Source: Nostoc sp. CHAB 5834
GTDB lineage: Bacteria; Cyanobacteriota; Cyanobacteriia; Cyanobacteriales; Nostocaceae
Direction: 5' to 3'
Length of the DNA stretch: 13,478 nucleotides
Assembly (NCBI GenBank): GCA_020829485.1
Contig: JAIVFU010000149.1
Coordinates: forward strand, 1 to 13,478
This document shows positions 7,358 to 13,478 of the stretch, piece by piece. The translations under genes and the position numbers were made by a program. The first letter of the stretch is position 1; each line of letters opens with the position of its first letter. The notes under the pieces are model-generated. The model had not been told where the DNA came from. It did not search any database and worked only from the letters and a program-made list of their open reading frames with translations.

Positions 7358-8209
7358 TTAAGCGATCGTCCGCGCCAACAATACCGGACAAGTGGCATTG
7401 ACTCGAACATAGTCAGACAAGGAAGATCCGATAAGTCTGTCTATATCAACAAAAGTCTTAGCGATGGATGGGCGACGATCTGGAGAACCAAGCAATAATA
7501 AGTCTATATTCAACTCCTCTGCCAACCGACAAATTTCTTCACCAGGTTTGCCACTACTGATATAACAACGAGATTGAATGCTCTGGTTTTTAGCTTCTGC
7601 AACTGCGGCTGCTAAAACTGGATTTTTATCTGAACTAACTTCAGTTATTTCAGATTTTTTCCCGCCTAAATCGGTGGTAACATTTGCCAAAATTAACTCG
7701 CCGCCCTGAATATCTCGCAGTAAAAACAGTGCCAATTTTAAGCAGTTTTTTGCAGAATCAGAGTTGTCTATTGCCACCATAATGCGCTTAATTTTTTTGA
7801 CATAAATATCATCTTTTACCAGCAACATTGGGCGAGAAGATAGCTGGAAAACATACTGACTGACTGAGTTCGATAAAATCGATTGCAGCCGTTTAAGTCC
7901 GCGTGAACCCATAACAATCAAGTCAGCGTCGATTTCATCCGCTACTTGGCAAACTACATCTTTGGGGTCGCCTTCGCGCAAAATTGAAGAAACCTGGCTA
8001 GGATCTAAGCTCAAAGTTTGAATGGCATTCGCCAGAATTTTACCACTATTTTCCCATTTAGTTGTCATGGTAGCAGCAGTATTTTGTGCCTGAACAACAT
8101 GCAAAATTGTTACTTTTGCAGATTCAATAGAAGGGATTTCTCTCAGGGTTTTGAGCATTTCTTCTGCGTGTCCCAATCCCGATACAGCCAACAAAATTTT
8201 TTTTATCAT
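7358..8209 (-). CDS. Tandem universal stress protein (two UspA domains)
   Basis: The 283 residues comprise two Usp folds. Domain 1 (about 1-132) starts MIKKILLAVSG and ends RPMLLVKD. Domain 2 (about 139-283) starts IKRIMVAIDNSDSAKNC and ends CPVLLART. Domain 1 carries the nucleotide loop as GSRG (101-104), nine residues, then N114-S115, where ATP-binding Usps have G-S/T. In domain 2 the loop is rearranged (GSPDRR at 241, then GSSLSDYV at 261). Such proteins bind ATP or other small ligands in the cytoplasm and help survival under stress or growth arrest. The actual ligand is not evident here. It stands alone, with an ATG start and no clear Shine-Dalgarno sequence. Confidence 0.92.
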   Translation of the reverse strand: MIKKILLAVSGLGHAEEMLKTLREIPSIESAKVTILHVVQAQNTAATMTTKWENSGKILANAIQTLSLDPSQVSSILREGDPKDVVCQVADEIDADLIVMGSRGLKRLQSILSNSVSQYVFQLSSRPMLLVKDDIYVKKIKRIMVAIDNSDSAKNCLKLALFLLRDIQGGELILANVTTDLGGKKSEITEVSSDKNPVLAAAVAEAKNQSIQSRCYISSGKPGEEICRLAEELNIDLLLLGSPDRRPSIAKTFVDIDRLIGSSLSDYVRVNATCPVLLARTIA

Positions 8210-8647
8210 TTTACGTGATTGTTGTTAAGTTTACTTTAGTTATCGCTGTTATTAGTTGGCTTAGGTCAGATTTCTACTGCCTTGCTCAACAACCTAGTAC
8301 AGCACGGCGGAAATAAACTTTGTTTTTTAGTATTTAACACTCAACAAATGACAAAGTACAAAAAGCTCAACAAATATTTAAGTTCATTTGCACCTATTTA
8401 CTTAAGATGATCAACTAGACTTCAATTATTAAGTATAGTCTCCATTTAGTCTGGATAACTTAATAAATTATGATGTTAGTTATCATTTTTAATCTATATT
8501 CACTTTTTTAATTAGAAGTTAGTTAAGTATTGCAAAGAAATGCCAACATAACTATTCAAAAAGATTTATTGACTGTAAGCCGATAGGTTCAGTTAAGAAA
8601 ATTTATTTGTTGAGGTAGTATAAAGACATCTAATACAAACTTTTTAT
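8210..8647. other. AT-rich gene-free stretch upstream of the usp gene
   Basis: This stretch holds the promoter region of the minus-strand stress-protein gene. I find no coding frame longer than about 20 codons with a start, no RNA gene and no repeat of note. The composition is very AT-rich. Confidence 0.5.
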
Positions 8648-8808
8648 GAAGCTGCATAGAATTTGATCCCCCCTAGCCCACGCCAGTCGCTCCACTTGGG
8701 GAGAACCCAAGACCGCGCTGGCTTCCCTTAATAAGGGAACCGGAAAAACATCTATCAAAGTCCCCCTTTTTAAGGGGGATTTAGGGGGATCAAGATATGT
8801 GCAACTTC
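8648..8808. mobile_element. MITE-like palindromic element with 25-bp terminal inverted repeats
   Basis: The left terminus, gaagctgcatagaatttgat followed by ccccc (8648-8672), matches the reverse complement of the right terminus (8784-8808) at 20 of 25 positions. Inside are further hairpins: TTCCCTTA/TAAGGGAA (8723-8739), TCCCCCTT/AAGGGGGA (8761-8779), and a cttggg/cccaag pair near 8694-8712. It encodes no protein. Multi-hairpin elements with gatccccc...gggggatc ends are common in cyanobacterial intergenic DNA as I recall them. I could not settle a target-site duplication. Confidence 0.65.
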
Positions 8809-8828
8809 ACATTAAATTGGTATAAGAA

Positions 8829-8847
8829 GGTTTTACTATCTAAAACC
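8829..8847 (-). repeat. 7-bp inverted repeat beyond the phoD terminator
   Basis: GGTTTTA / TAAAACC with loop ctatc is perfect. It lies immediately past the GC-rich hairpin at 8850-8870 in the direction of phoD transcription and may reinforce termination. Confidence 0.45.
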
Positions 8848-8870
8848 GTCCCTCTCCGAGTCAGAGAGGG
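8843..8870 (-). terminator. Probable terminator of phoD
   Basis: Read on the - strand, CCCTCTC / GAGAGGG with a 7-nt loop (8850-8870) is followed by acggtttta, giving a short T run. It lies about 50 bp past the phoD stop codon. Confidence 0.6.
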
Positions 8871-8918
8871 AGAGGCTTGAACTTTAGTGGAAGTCAGAGA
8901 GGGTTTATCGAATTCACG

Positions 8919-10490
8919 TTAACTTAAATGCGCTCCTGGTTGTCCGTTTTGGACTACAAAGGAAGCTAGGGTTTTGACAGAGGCATTCAAGTCAATGATA
9001 CTTGACACAACACGGTAGTCACTTTGCCAGCGTTGTGGGGTAAGCTTACAACGGACATATCCCCGGAAAGCACCGTCAAAAAACTTAGTATGGGGATTGT
9101 TGGGTAGGGAAGCTTGAACTGGTGCAATGAATTGTGTGGGAAAGTCAGAGGTAATTGAGGTTCCTACGAACTCAGTGCCTACTGTCGGTGAGTTTGGGTT
9201 ATTAAAATCAAGCTTCAAGTCATGTACCCAACTAGAATGGATGTCTCCAGTAATCACCACTGGATTAGAAGGTTGGCGCTGGTTTAGAAAACTCAAGAGC
9301 CGATTACGTGCAGCCACGTAGCCGTCCCACTGATCCACATTAAATACACCTGCACCTAGATCGCTATTAAAATTGTACTGACCAAGCATGGTCTGTTGAG
9401 CAATCACATTCCAGCGCGATCGCGACTTATCTAACCCTTTTCGTAACCACTGCTCTTGTTCTGAGCCAGTCATGGTAGCATTTGTATCAAAAGCTTCAGG
9501 ACAGAGGGGTTTAAGTCCGTCATCACAAGGTTGATTCGTGCGGTACTGCCTCGTATCTAGGACATTGAACTCAGCCAAATTACCGAAAGTGAACCGTCGA
9601 TAAAGCAGCATATCTGGGCCGTTGGGCAATGAAAACCGACGCAGAGGCATGTGTTCGTAGTAAGCCTGGTACGCGTTAGCTCGCCGTTTTCTAAAAGCCT
9701 CTTGGGTTTGGTTGTCTTCGGGGATTAAGTTGGCGTAATTGTTGTCAACTTCATGATCATCCCAAGTGACAATCCAGGGAAAAGCAGCATGAGCCGCTTG
9801 GAGACTTGTGTCAGTTTTGTAAAGGGCGTGGCGGCCTCGGTAGTCTGCAAGAGTGATGATTTCTGGACTATTATGCTGACGAGGCCCACCGGATTGTGGC
9901 CCGTATTCGTAAATGTAATCACCCAGATGAACCACAAGGTCGAGGTCTTCCTCAGCTAAATGCCGATAAGCCGTATAGTAGCCATTTTGCCAGTCTTGAC
10001 AGGAGACAAAAGCAAAATTCAGTTGTGAGATAGAGCCATAAAATGCTGGTGCTGTGCGAGTCCGTCCAATGGGGCTAACTTCCTTACCCGCTTCAAATTG
10101 ATACCAGTACCAACGGTCAGGGTCTAGTCCACGGACATCAACGTGAACTGAATGTGCTAACTCTGGTGTCGCTAGTACTGTTCCTCGCCGCACAACCTGC
10201 CTCATGTTTTCATCAAGGGCAACTTGCCACCGCACTGGCACATTTACAAGTGGCATTCCACCTCCAGAGAGTGGATTTGGAGCCAGTCGTGTCCAGATAA
10301 CAACACCATCCGGCAAAGGATCGCCAGAGGCAACACCAAGACTGAACGGATAACCAGAAAACCTTGAGTTAGCCAATACTGGATGCCATTGGCTAGCGAT
10401 TGTTAACCCCGTTAAGAATCCTGCACCCAACAAAAAACTCCGCCTTCTGCAATGATTTGCTAGCAGGTGCTTACCATCCATAAGTTCCAT
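8919..10490 (-). CDS. phoD: PhoD-family alkaline phosphatase, Tat-exported
   Basis: PhoD enzymes release phosphate from mono- and diesters outside the cytoplasm, using iron and calcium. The product has 523 residues. A twin-arginine signal is plain: CRRRSFLLGAG at 14-24, then a hydrophobic stretch and a VLA|NS-like cleavage near 40. The N-terminal PhoD domain (about 47-145) includes YPFSLGVASGDP and VVIWTRL. The metal-site motifs are SCQDW (C164), GDYIYEYG (D191, Y194), WDDHEVDNNYA (243-253), VLDTRQYR (310-317) and GDIHSSW (415-421). All expected blocks are present and the length is normal. An in-frame ATG at codon 4 is an alternative start. The gene is monocistronic, with a terminator downstream and a candidate Pho box about 130 bp upstream, so induction by phosphate limitation is likely. 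Confidence 0.94.
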   Translation of the reverse strand: MELMDGKHLLANHCRRRSFLLGAGFLTGLTIASQWHPVLANSRFSGYPFSLGVASGDPLPDGVVIWTRLAPNPLSGGGMPLVNVPVRWQVALDENMRQVVRRGTVLATPELAHSVHVDVRGLDPDRWYWYQFEAGKEVSPIGRTRTAPAFYGSISQLNFAFVSCQDWQNGYYTAYRHLAEEDLDLVVHLGDYIYEYGPQSGGPRQHNSPEIITLADYRGRHALYKTDTSLQAAHAAFPWIVTWDDHEVDNNYANLIPEDNQTQEAFRKRRANAYQAYYEHMPLRRFSLPNGPDMLLYRRFTFGNLAEFNVLDTRQYRTNQPCDDGLKPLCPEAFDTNATMTGSEQEQWLRKGLDKSRSRWNVIAQQTMLGQYNFNSDLGAGVFNVDQWDGYVAARNRLLSFLNQRQPSNPVVITGDIHSSWVHDLKLDFNNPNSPTVGTEFVGTSITSDFPTQFIAPVQASLPNNPHTKFFDGAFRGYVRCKLTPQRWQSDYRVVSSIIDLNASVKTLASFVVQNGQPGAHLS

Positions 10491-10619
10491 ATTCGCCCCT
10501 ACCTAGATGTAAATACAGTTGGCATTTAGGAGGGTCATTTGGGAAAAGCACAAACAGTGGCTTGATTTGACTTGTCTCCTAATTACTGCTCAACTAAACA
10601 CAAGGAGCCTAGCAAACCA

Positions 10620-10649
10620 GGATCAAGCAGTAATTAAGATTTTGTTAAG
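10620..10649 (-). promoter_or_regulatory. Candidate Pho box upstream of phoD
   Basis: On the - strand three octamers occur with exact 3-bp spacers: CTTAACAA (10649-10642), CTTAATTA (10638-10631) and CTTGATCC (10627-10620). The cyanobacterial Pho box, bound by the SphR/PhoB response regulator, is a direct repeat of about (C/T)TTAACC(T/A) with 3-bp spacers. Matches are 7, 6 and 5 of 8. The spacing is ideal but the sequences are degenerate. The box lies 130 bp upstream of the phoD start. Confidence 0.5.
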
Positions 10650-10841
10650 TTTAAAATTGGATTGGGGCATTAGGCATAGGGGATTTATATCCCAACTAAA
10701 ACAGAACTGGTACTAAGCTGTTATGTATACAACTTGCCCGCCCTGATTGTGCAAGATGCCCACCCCACAACCATGTTGAAAAAATATTAGTGCAAATTAA
10801 AGGCGCAACAGCTTACCAGCACTCTTATCAAACCCTTTTCT

Positions 10842-10860
10842 AATTACGAATTACGAATTA
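10842..10860. repeat. Short heptamer repeat after the proA-like gene
   Basis: The sequence aattacgaattacgaatta is 2.7 units of a 7-bp repeat. It ends just before the stop codon of the minus-strand proA homologue. Confidence 0.7.
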
Positions 10861-10861
10861 T

Positions 10862-12127
10862 TTAAAATCTGCCATTCCCCTGAACAATGTGCTTAACGGT
10901 AGTCAAGGTTTCCAGGCTGATAAATCCCCGGCGATGACCTTTTTGGTTAGACATACCGAGAAACACTGAATCTCCCCGCGAGGGGTTGCGGGAAAAACGT
11001 GGGGAAGTATTGATGTAGGTAGAAGCACTGTTAACTCCTAAAGCAAACTGCCGACTTTCTTGGTAAGATTCAGTAACGATAGAGTCGGCATGACCACTGC
11101 TGTGTTCATTAATCCAGGCGATCGCAGCTTCTAAGCTATCCACCAATTTAAAAGCTACTGTCCTCGTTAAATAAGGGTTTCCCCATTCGCCTTCCTTCAC
11201 TAGCTGCAACTGGGGAAAGGCTTCTACTAGTTCTGCATCCCCTTTAATTTCAAAGCCTTTTTCCATCAAGCTGTTCCACAGAACGGCTAAAGACGATGGC
11301 AACGCTTGGCGATGAATGAGTACTTTTTCAATGGCATTAACTTGGTCTGGTTCGCTCTGATGGCTATTAAGAATCATCCAGCGCACCATTTCTAAGCTGC
11401 TATTTAGCGACCAGTAAAGATAACAGTTACCCATTGCTGACTTTAAGACTGGGCAAGTTGACTGTCGTACTACCTGTTGTATCAAACTAGAACGTCCGTA
11501 GGGAATCACTAGATTCACGTACTGGTCTTGGGTGACTAAATCCCGAATCGAAGCACCATGTTCTGCTGTGATTAATTCTAGACAGCCTGGAGCTAGACCA
11601 ACTTGAGCGATCGCACTTTGGAGTACCTCAGCGATGATGGCGTTAGAATGGCTAGCTTCAGTACTGCCTTTGAGAATTATACTATTGCCAGTTTTGATAC
11701 AAAAACCTGCTGCGATCGCTCCTAAATCTGGAAACGCCTCATAAATAAATCCAATCACTCCCAAGGGCATTAACTGGGTATAACTCTGGGAATCTTCCAG
11801 CTGATAATCAGCCGTTCTGACACGCCGCAGTGGATCTGATAATTCCCCCAACCGTTGCAAAATGTCCACGGTCATCTCTAGCCTTGTGGGAGTCAGCTTC
11901 AGCCAGTCCAATATCAACTCAGGCACTGCCATTTCCCGACTGGCTTCTAAATCCAAGGTATTGGCTTCTAGAATGTCGTCAAATGAGCGCTCAAGAGCTT
12001 GTGCCATTGCCAGTACTGCACGACTCCGATCTGCTCCCTTGGTGATCCCCAACTTTAGGGAAGCATGATAGGCGCGTTGGGCACTAGTAATTGGTTCGGG
12101 GTAATCATCCAAAACTTCAACAGTCAT
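10862..12127 (-). CDS. ProA-like protein lacking the catalytic cysteine
   Basis: This protein is homologous to gamma-glutamyl phosphate reductase (ProA), an aldehyde-dehydrogenase-fold enzyme of proline synthesis. The 421 residues are normal length. Family blocks are visible: GVIGFIYEAFPDL (123-135; ProA usually has YEaRPn/d, so the Arg is Phe here), KTGNSIILKGSTEASHSN (145-162), VIPYGRSSLIQQV (207-219), and GMSNQKGHRRGFISLETLTTVKHIVQGNG near the C-terminus. In ProA the nucleophile sits in CNAxETLLVH. Here the block reads VNAIEKVLIH and position 263 is Val (codon at 11341-11339 on -). The standard thioester reaction should therefore not work. The frame is intact, with HIP1 sites and normal codon use, so it looks maintained rather than decayed. 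It may be a structural or regulatory paralogue. Cyanobacteria can carry a second proA, as in Synechocystis. It starts four bases after the upstream gene's stop. Confidence 0.85.
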   Translation of the reverse strand: MTVEVLDDYPEPITSAQRAYHASLKLGITKGADRSRAVLAMAQALERSFDDILEANTLDLEASREMAVPELILDWLKLTPTRLEMTVDILQRLGELSDPLRRVRTADYQLEDSQSYTQLMPLGVIGFIYEAFPDLGAIAAGFCIKTGNSIILKGSTEASHSNAIIAEVLQSAIAQVGLAPGCLELITAEHGASIRDLVTQDQYVNLVIPYGRSSLIQQVVRQSTCPVLKSAMGNCYLYWSLNSSLEMVRWMILNSHQSEPDQVNAIEKVLIHRQALPSSLAVLWNSLMEKGFEIKGDAELVEAFPQLQLVKEGEWGNPYLTRTVAFKLVDSLEAAIAWINEHSSGHADSIVTESYQESRQFALGVNSASTYINTSPRFSRNPSRGDSVFLGMSNQKGHRRGFISLETLTTVKHIVQGNGRF

Positions 12128-12131
12128 TGAG

Positions 12132-12605
12132 TTAACGTCTGTAGGTAAGCCAGACCATTAGTGCTGGCAGAATAGCCAATAGCACCGCCACCATTGCCCA
12201 AGCAACAATGCTGGAACTATTTGCCAATCGCAGTGCTAATGGCAGCCATATAATCACTAGCACGAAAATAATGCCAAGTGCTATGGGCAGATAGCTTTCT
12301 CCCAAGCGCGGATGGACAACATGCCAACTATTTCCCATCCAACGCCAAGCCCGTTTGTAGGGATAGGTGGTAGAAAGCTGTTCTAGGACATGACCATTAT
12401 CTTCTACTACAAAGATTTGCTGACAGCGATCGCAACCAAATGCTTCTGTCAGCGTAATCGGAATTAACTGACCCCGGCGACGACAGGGACAGGGGTATTC
12501 AGCATTGAAATCTATTTTTTCGGGTTTTTGAGATTGCACAAGCGTTCTAGTAACTTGAGCGTGTTTTACACGAACTACGACAATATAATCTTTTGGTAAA
12601 TGCAA
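12132..12605 (-). CDS. Zinc-ribbon membrane protein of unknown function
   Basis: The product has 157 residues. The N-terminal soluble part carries two cysteine pairs, C39-x-C41 (YPCPCRRRGQ) and C58-x2-C61 (GCDRCQQIF), which fits a small zinc ribbon. Two hydrophobic segments follow at about 106-126 and 133-153, and the C-terminus is short and basic (TYRR). It is thus probably anchored by a membrane hairpin with the ribbon on the cytoplasmic side. The start codon is TTG at 12605. An in-frame stop five codons upstream and the absence of any ATG nearby force a non-ATG start. It ends four bases before the ProA-like gene, so the two are very probably one transcript. I recognise no named family. A conserved cyanobacterial protein is likely. 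Confidence 0.75.
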   Translation of the reverse strand: MHLPKDYIVVVRVKHAQVTRTLVQSQKPEKIDFNAEYPCPCRRRGQLIPITLTEAFGCDRCQQIFVVEDNGHVLEQLSTTYPYKRAWRWMGNSWHVVHPRLGESYLPIALGIIFVLVIIWLPLALRLANSSSIVAWAMVAVLLAILPALMVWLTYRR

Positions 12606-13164
12606 TAGAAGCTTCTGCTACTATAGATTGCTCTCTTTATATACATATAATATTGCAAACAATAGATGCAGGAGACTCTAAGTATCCTAATTTTCATATC
12701 AGTAGGGAGTTTTTATTTGTAGTCTTTCCCCGAAGCTGACAATCTTATTTAAAATTTACTTCTACTAGATAAAATCTAGACAAAGCTAGATTTTATTTGA
12801 CATTTCAAAGGGAGCATAGGAGCGGTTATCCCTTAAGGTCGAGACACGATTTAGCTATCCGTGCATAAGTTTCAAAATGTTTAGATGTATTTAACACTTC
12901 GGCTAGGCTCAGTGTGAAATCTTAGTCAGTACACATGCTGATATTTATGACATACATAAATCTGTTTAAGAGACTAATACCCTTGAATTCCCCCATAGTT
13001 TGAACAAGTTTTACTAGATGGGTAAAATCTATTCACAAATAAATAGTTCCACCATATCTAAATTACTTTATATTCTACCTATCTATGAAATTCATAAAAA
13101 TTAGCAACGATTCACAGGAATACAGCGCGAATCGCCAAAAACTTCAATGCACCCTAAAAATACT
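12606..13164. other. Gene-free AT-rich stretch with one clear hairpin
   Basis: These 559 bp separate the 12132-12605 gene from the tRNA terminator. They must contain the promoter of the two-gene minus-strand unit; a TATAGT lies about 14-19 bases before its TTG start on the - strand, without a good -35. A copy of a short repeat, aacacttcggctaggctcagtgt (12890-12912; first 18 bases plus agtgt), resembles sequences dispersed in cyanobacteria. I see no coding frame and no recognisable structured RNA. Confidence 0.45.
12769..12796. repeat. Perfect 11-bp inverted repeat
   Basis: ATAAAATCTAG (12769-12779) and CTAGATTTTAT (12786-12796) flank the 6-nt loop acaaag. No gene is close on the + strand, so its function is unclear. 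A small transcript ending here is one possibility. Confidence 0.7.
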
Positions 13165-13197
13165 AAACCTCTTGAGATTTTTAACTTCAAGAGGTTT
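13155..13197 (-). terminator. Terminator of the tRNA-Gly gene
   Basis: The 11-bp stem AAACCTCTTGA / TCAAGAGGTTT (13165-13175 / 13187-13197) is followed on the - strand by agtattttta. It begins nine bases after the 3' end of the tRNA. Confidence 0.8.
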
Positions 13198-13205
13198 TAG
13201 TTGGA

Positions 13206-13277
13206 AGCGGGTGACGCGATTCGAACGCGCGACATTCACCTTGGCAAGGTGACGCTCTACCACTGAGCTACACCCGC
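13206..13277 (-). tRNA. tRNA-Gly (anticodon GCC)
   Basis: The 72-nt cloverleaf on - is complete. The acceptor GCGGGTG pairs with CACCCGC. The D arm is GCTC/GAGC, the anticodon arm TCACC/GGTGA holds the loop TTGCCAA, and the T arm GCGCG/CGCGT holds the loop TTCGAAT. The discriminator base is T. The CCA end is not encoded, since the next bases are TCC. The anticodon GCC reads GGC and GGU glycine codons. Confidence 0.97.
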
Positions 13278-13343
13278 AATCAATTGCCATATATCAATAT
13301 CTCAGATTTATCCCTAATTGTCAACCTCTTTATTTATTAATTT

Positions 13344-13478
13344 GTCATTGGTCATTGGTCATTGGTCATTGGTCATTGGTCATTGGTCATTGGTCATTGG
13401 TCATTGGTCATTGGTCATTGGTCATTGGTCATTGGTCATTGGTCATTGGTCATTGGTCATTGTTAATTGGTCATTGGT
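13344..13478. repeat. Long heptamer tandem array running off the window
   Basis: Seventeen perfect copies of gtcattg cover 13344-13462. One variant unit, ttaattg, follows, then another gtcattg and the start of the next, cut by the window end. It belongs to the 7-bp tandem repeats (STRR) described in heterocystous cyanobacteria and shares its core with the array at 1214-1248. Because there are no spacers, it is not a CRISPR. Confidence 0.97.

Noticed and set aside
9725..9959. Short open frames on both strands within phoD
   Set aside because: They are other-frame shadows of the phoD coding sequence and lack start signals or domains.
10519..10716. 65-codon + strand frame between phoD and the proA-like gene
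   Set aside because: It has no ribosome site and no protein-like pattern, and it overlaps the candidate Pho box. It is most likely chance.
13344..13478. CRISPR array
   Set aside because: The units are 7 bp and contiguous, with no spacers. It is a simple tandem repeat.

Overview
The window looks like a piece of the chromosome of a filamentous, Nostoc-type cyanobacterium. Three things support this. The photosystem II genes psbK and psbM are present. I count twelve copies of the HIP1 octamer GCGATCGC, spread through the resident genes and absent from the transposon gene. Heptanucleotide tandem arrays and other short dispersed repeats, of the kind abundant in Nostoc and Anabaena, are frequent. 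The gene complement is mostly housekeeping, interrupted by small mobile or repeated elements.

Layout: (1) 1-2087: a 5'-shortened ComF-family phosphoribosyltransferase and a secreted PPC-domain protein on +, then convergent cobS (cobalamin synthesis) on -. (2) 2088-2917: an AT-rich gap and a conserved-looking protein of unknown function. (3) 2998-4511: an IS200/IS605-type element carrying only tnpB, with recognisable left and right ends. (4) 4666-6393: tgt (queuosine tRNA modification) and psbK, separated by a 362-bp element (5844-6205) that has the same left and right ends as the tnpB element but no transposon gene. (5) 6411-7204: the psbK terminator, a 2Fe-2S ferredoxin with a strong ribosome binding site, and psbM with its own terminator. 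(6) 7358-8209: a tandem universal stress protein on -. (7) 8210-10861: a gene-poor stretch with a MITE-like palindromic element, then a Tat-exported PhoD phosphatase on - with a candidate Pho box about 130 bp upstream. (8) 10862-12605: a two-gene minus-strand unit, a zinc-ribbon membrane protein followed by a ProA homologue that lacks the catalytic cysteine. (9) 12606-13478: a gene-free stretch, tRNA-Gly(GCC) on - with a terminator, and a heptamer array of at least 17 perfect units running to the window edge.

No wholly new multi-gene system is visible. The points most worth a second look are: the ProA homologue with Val in place of the catalytic Cys; a 30-bp in-frame repeat insertion just after the first RuvC motif of TnpB; the paired autonomous-like and gene-less IS605 elements whose four boundaries agree on a TYNAC site; the degenerate Pho box in front of phoD; and a ComF gene without its zinc-ribbon N-terminus or an ATG start.
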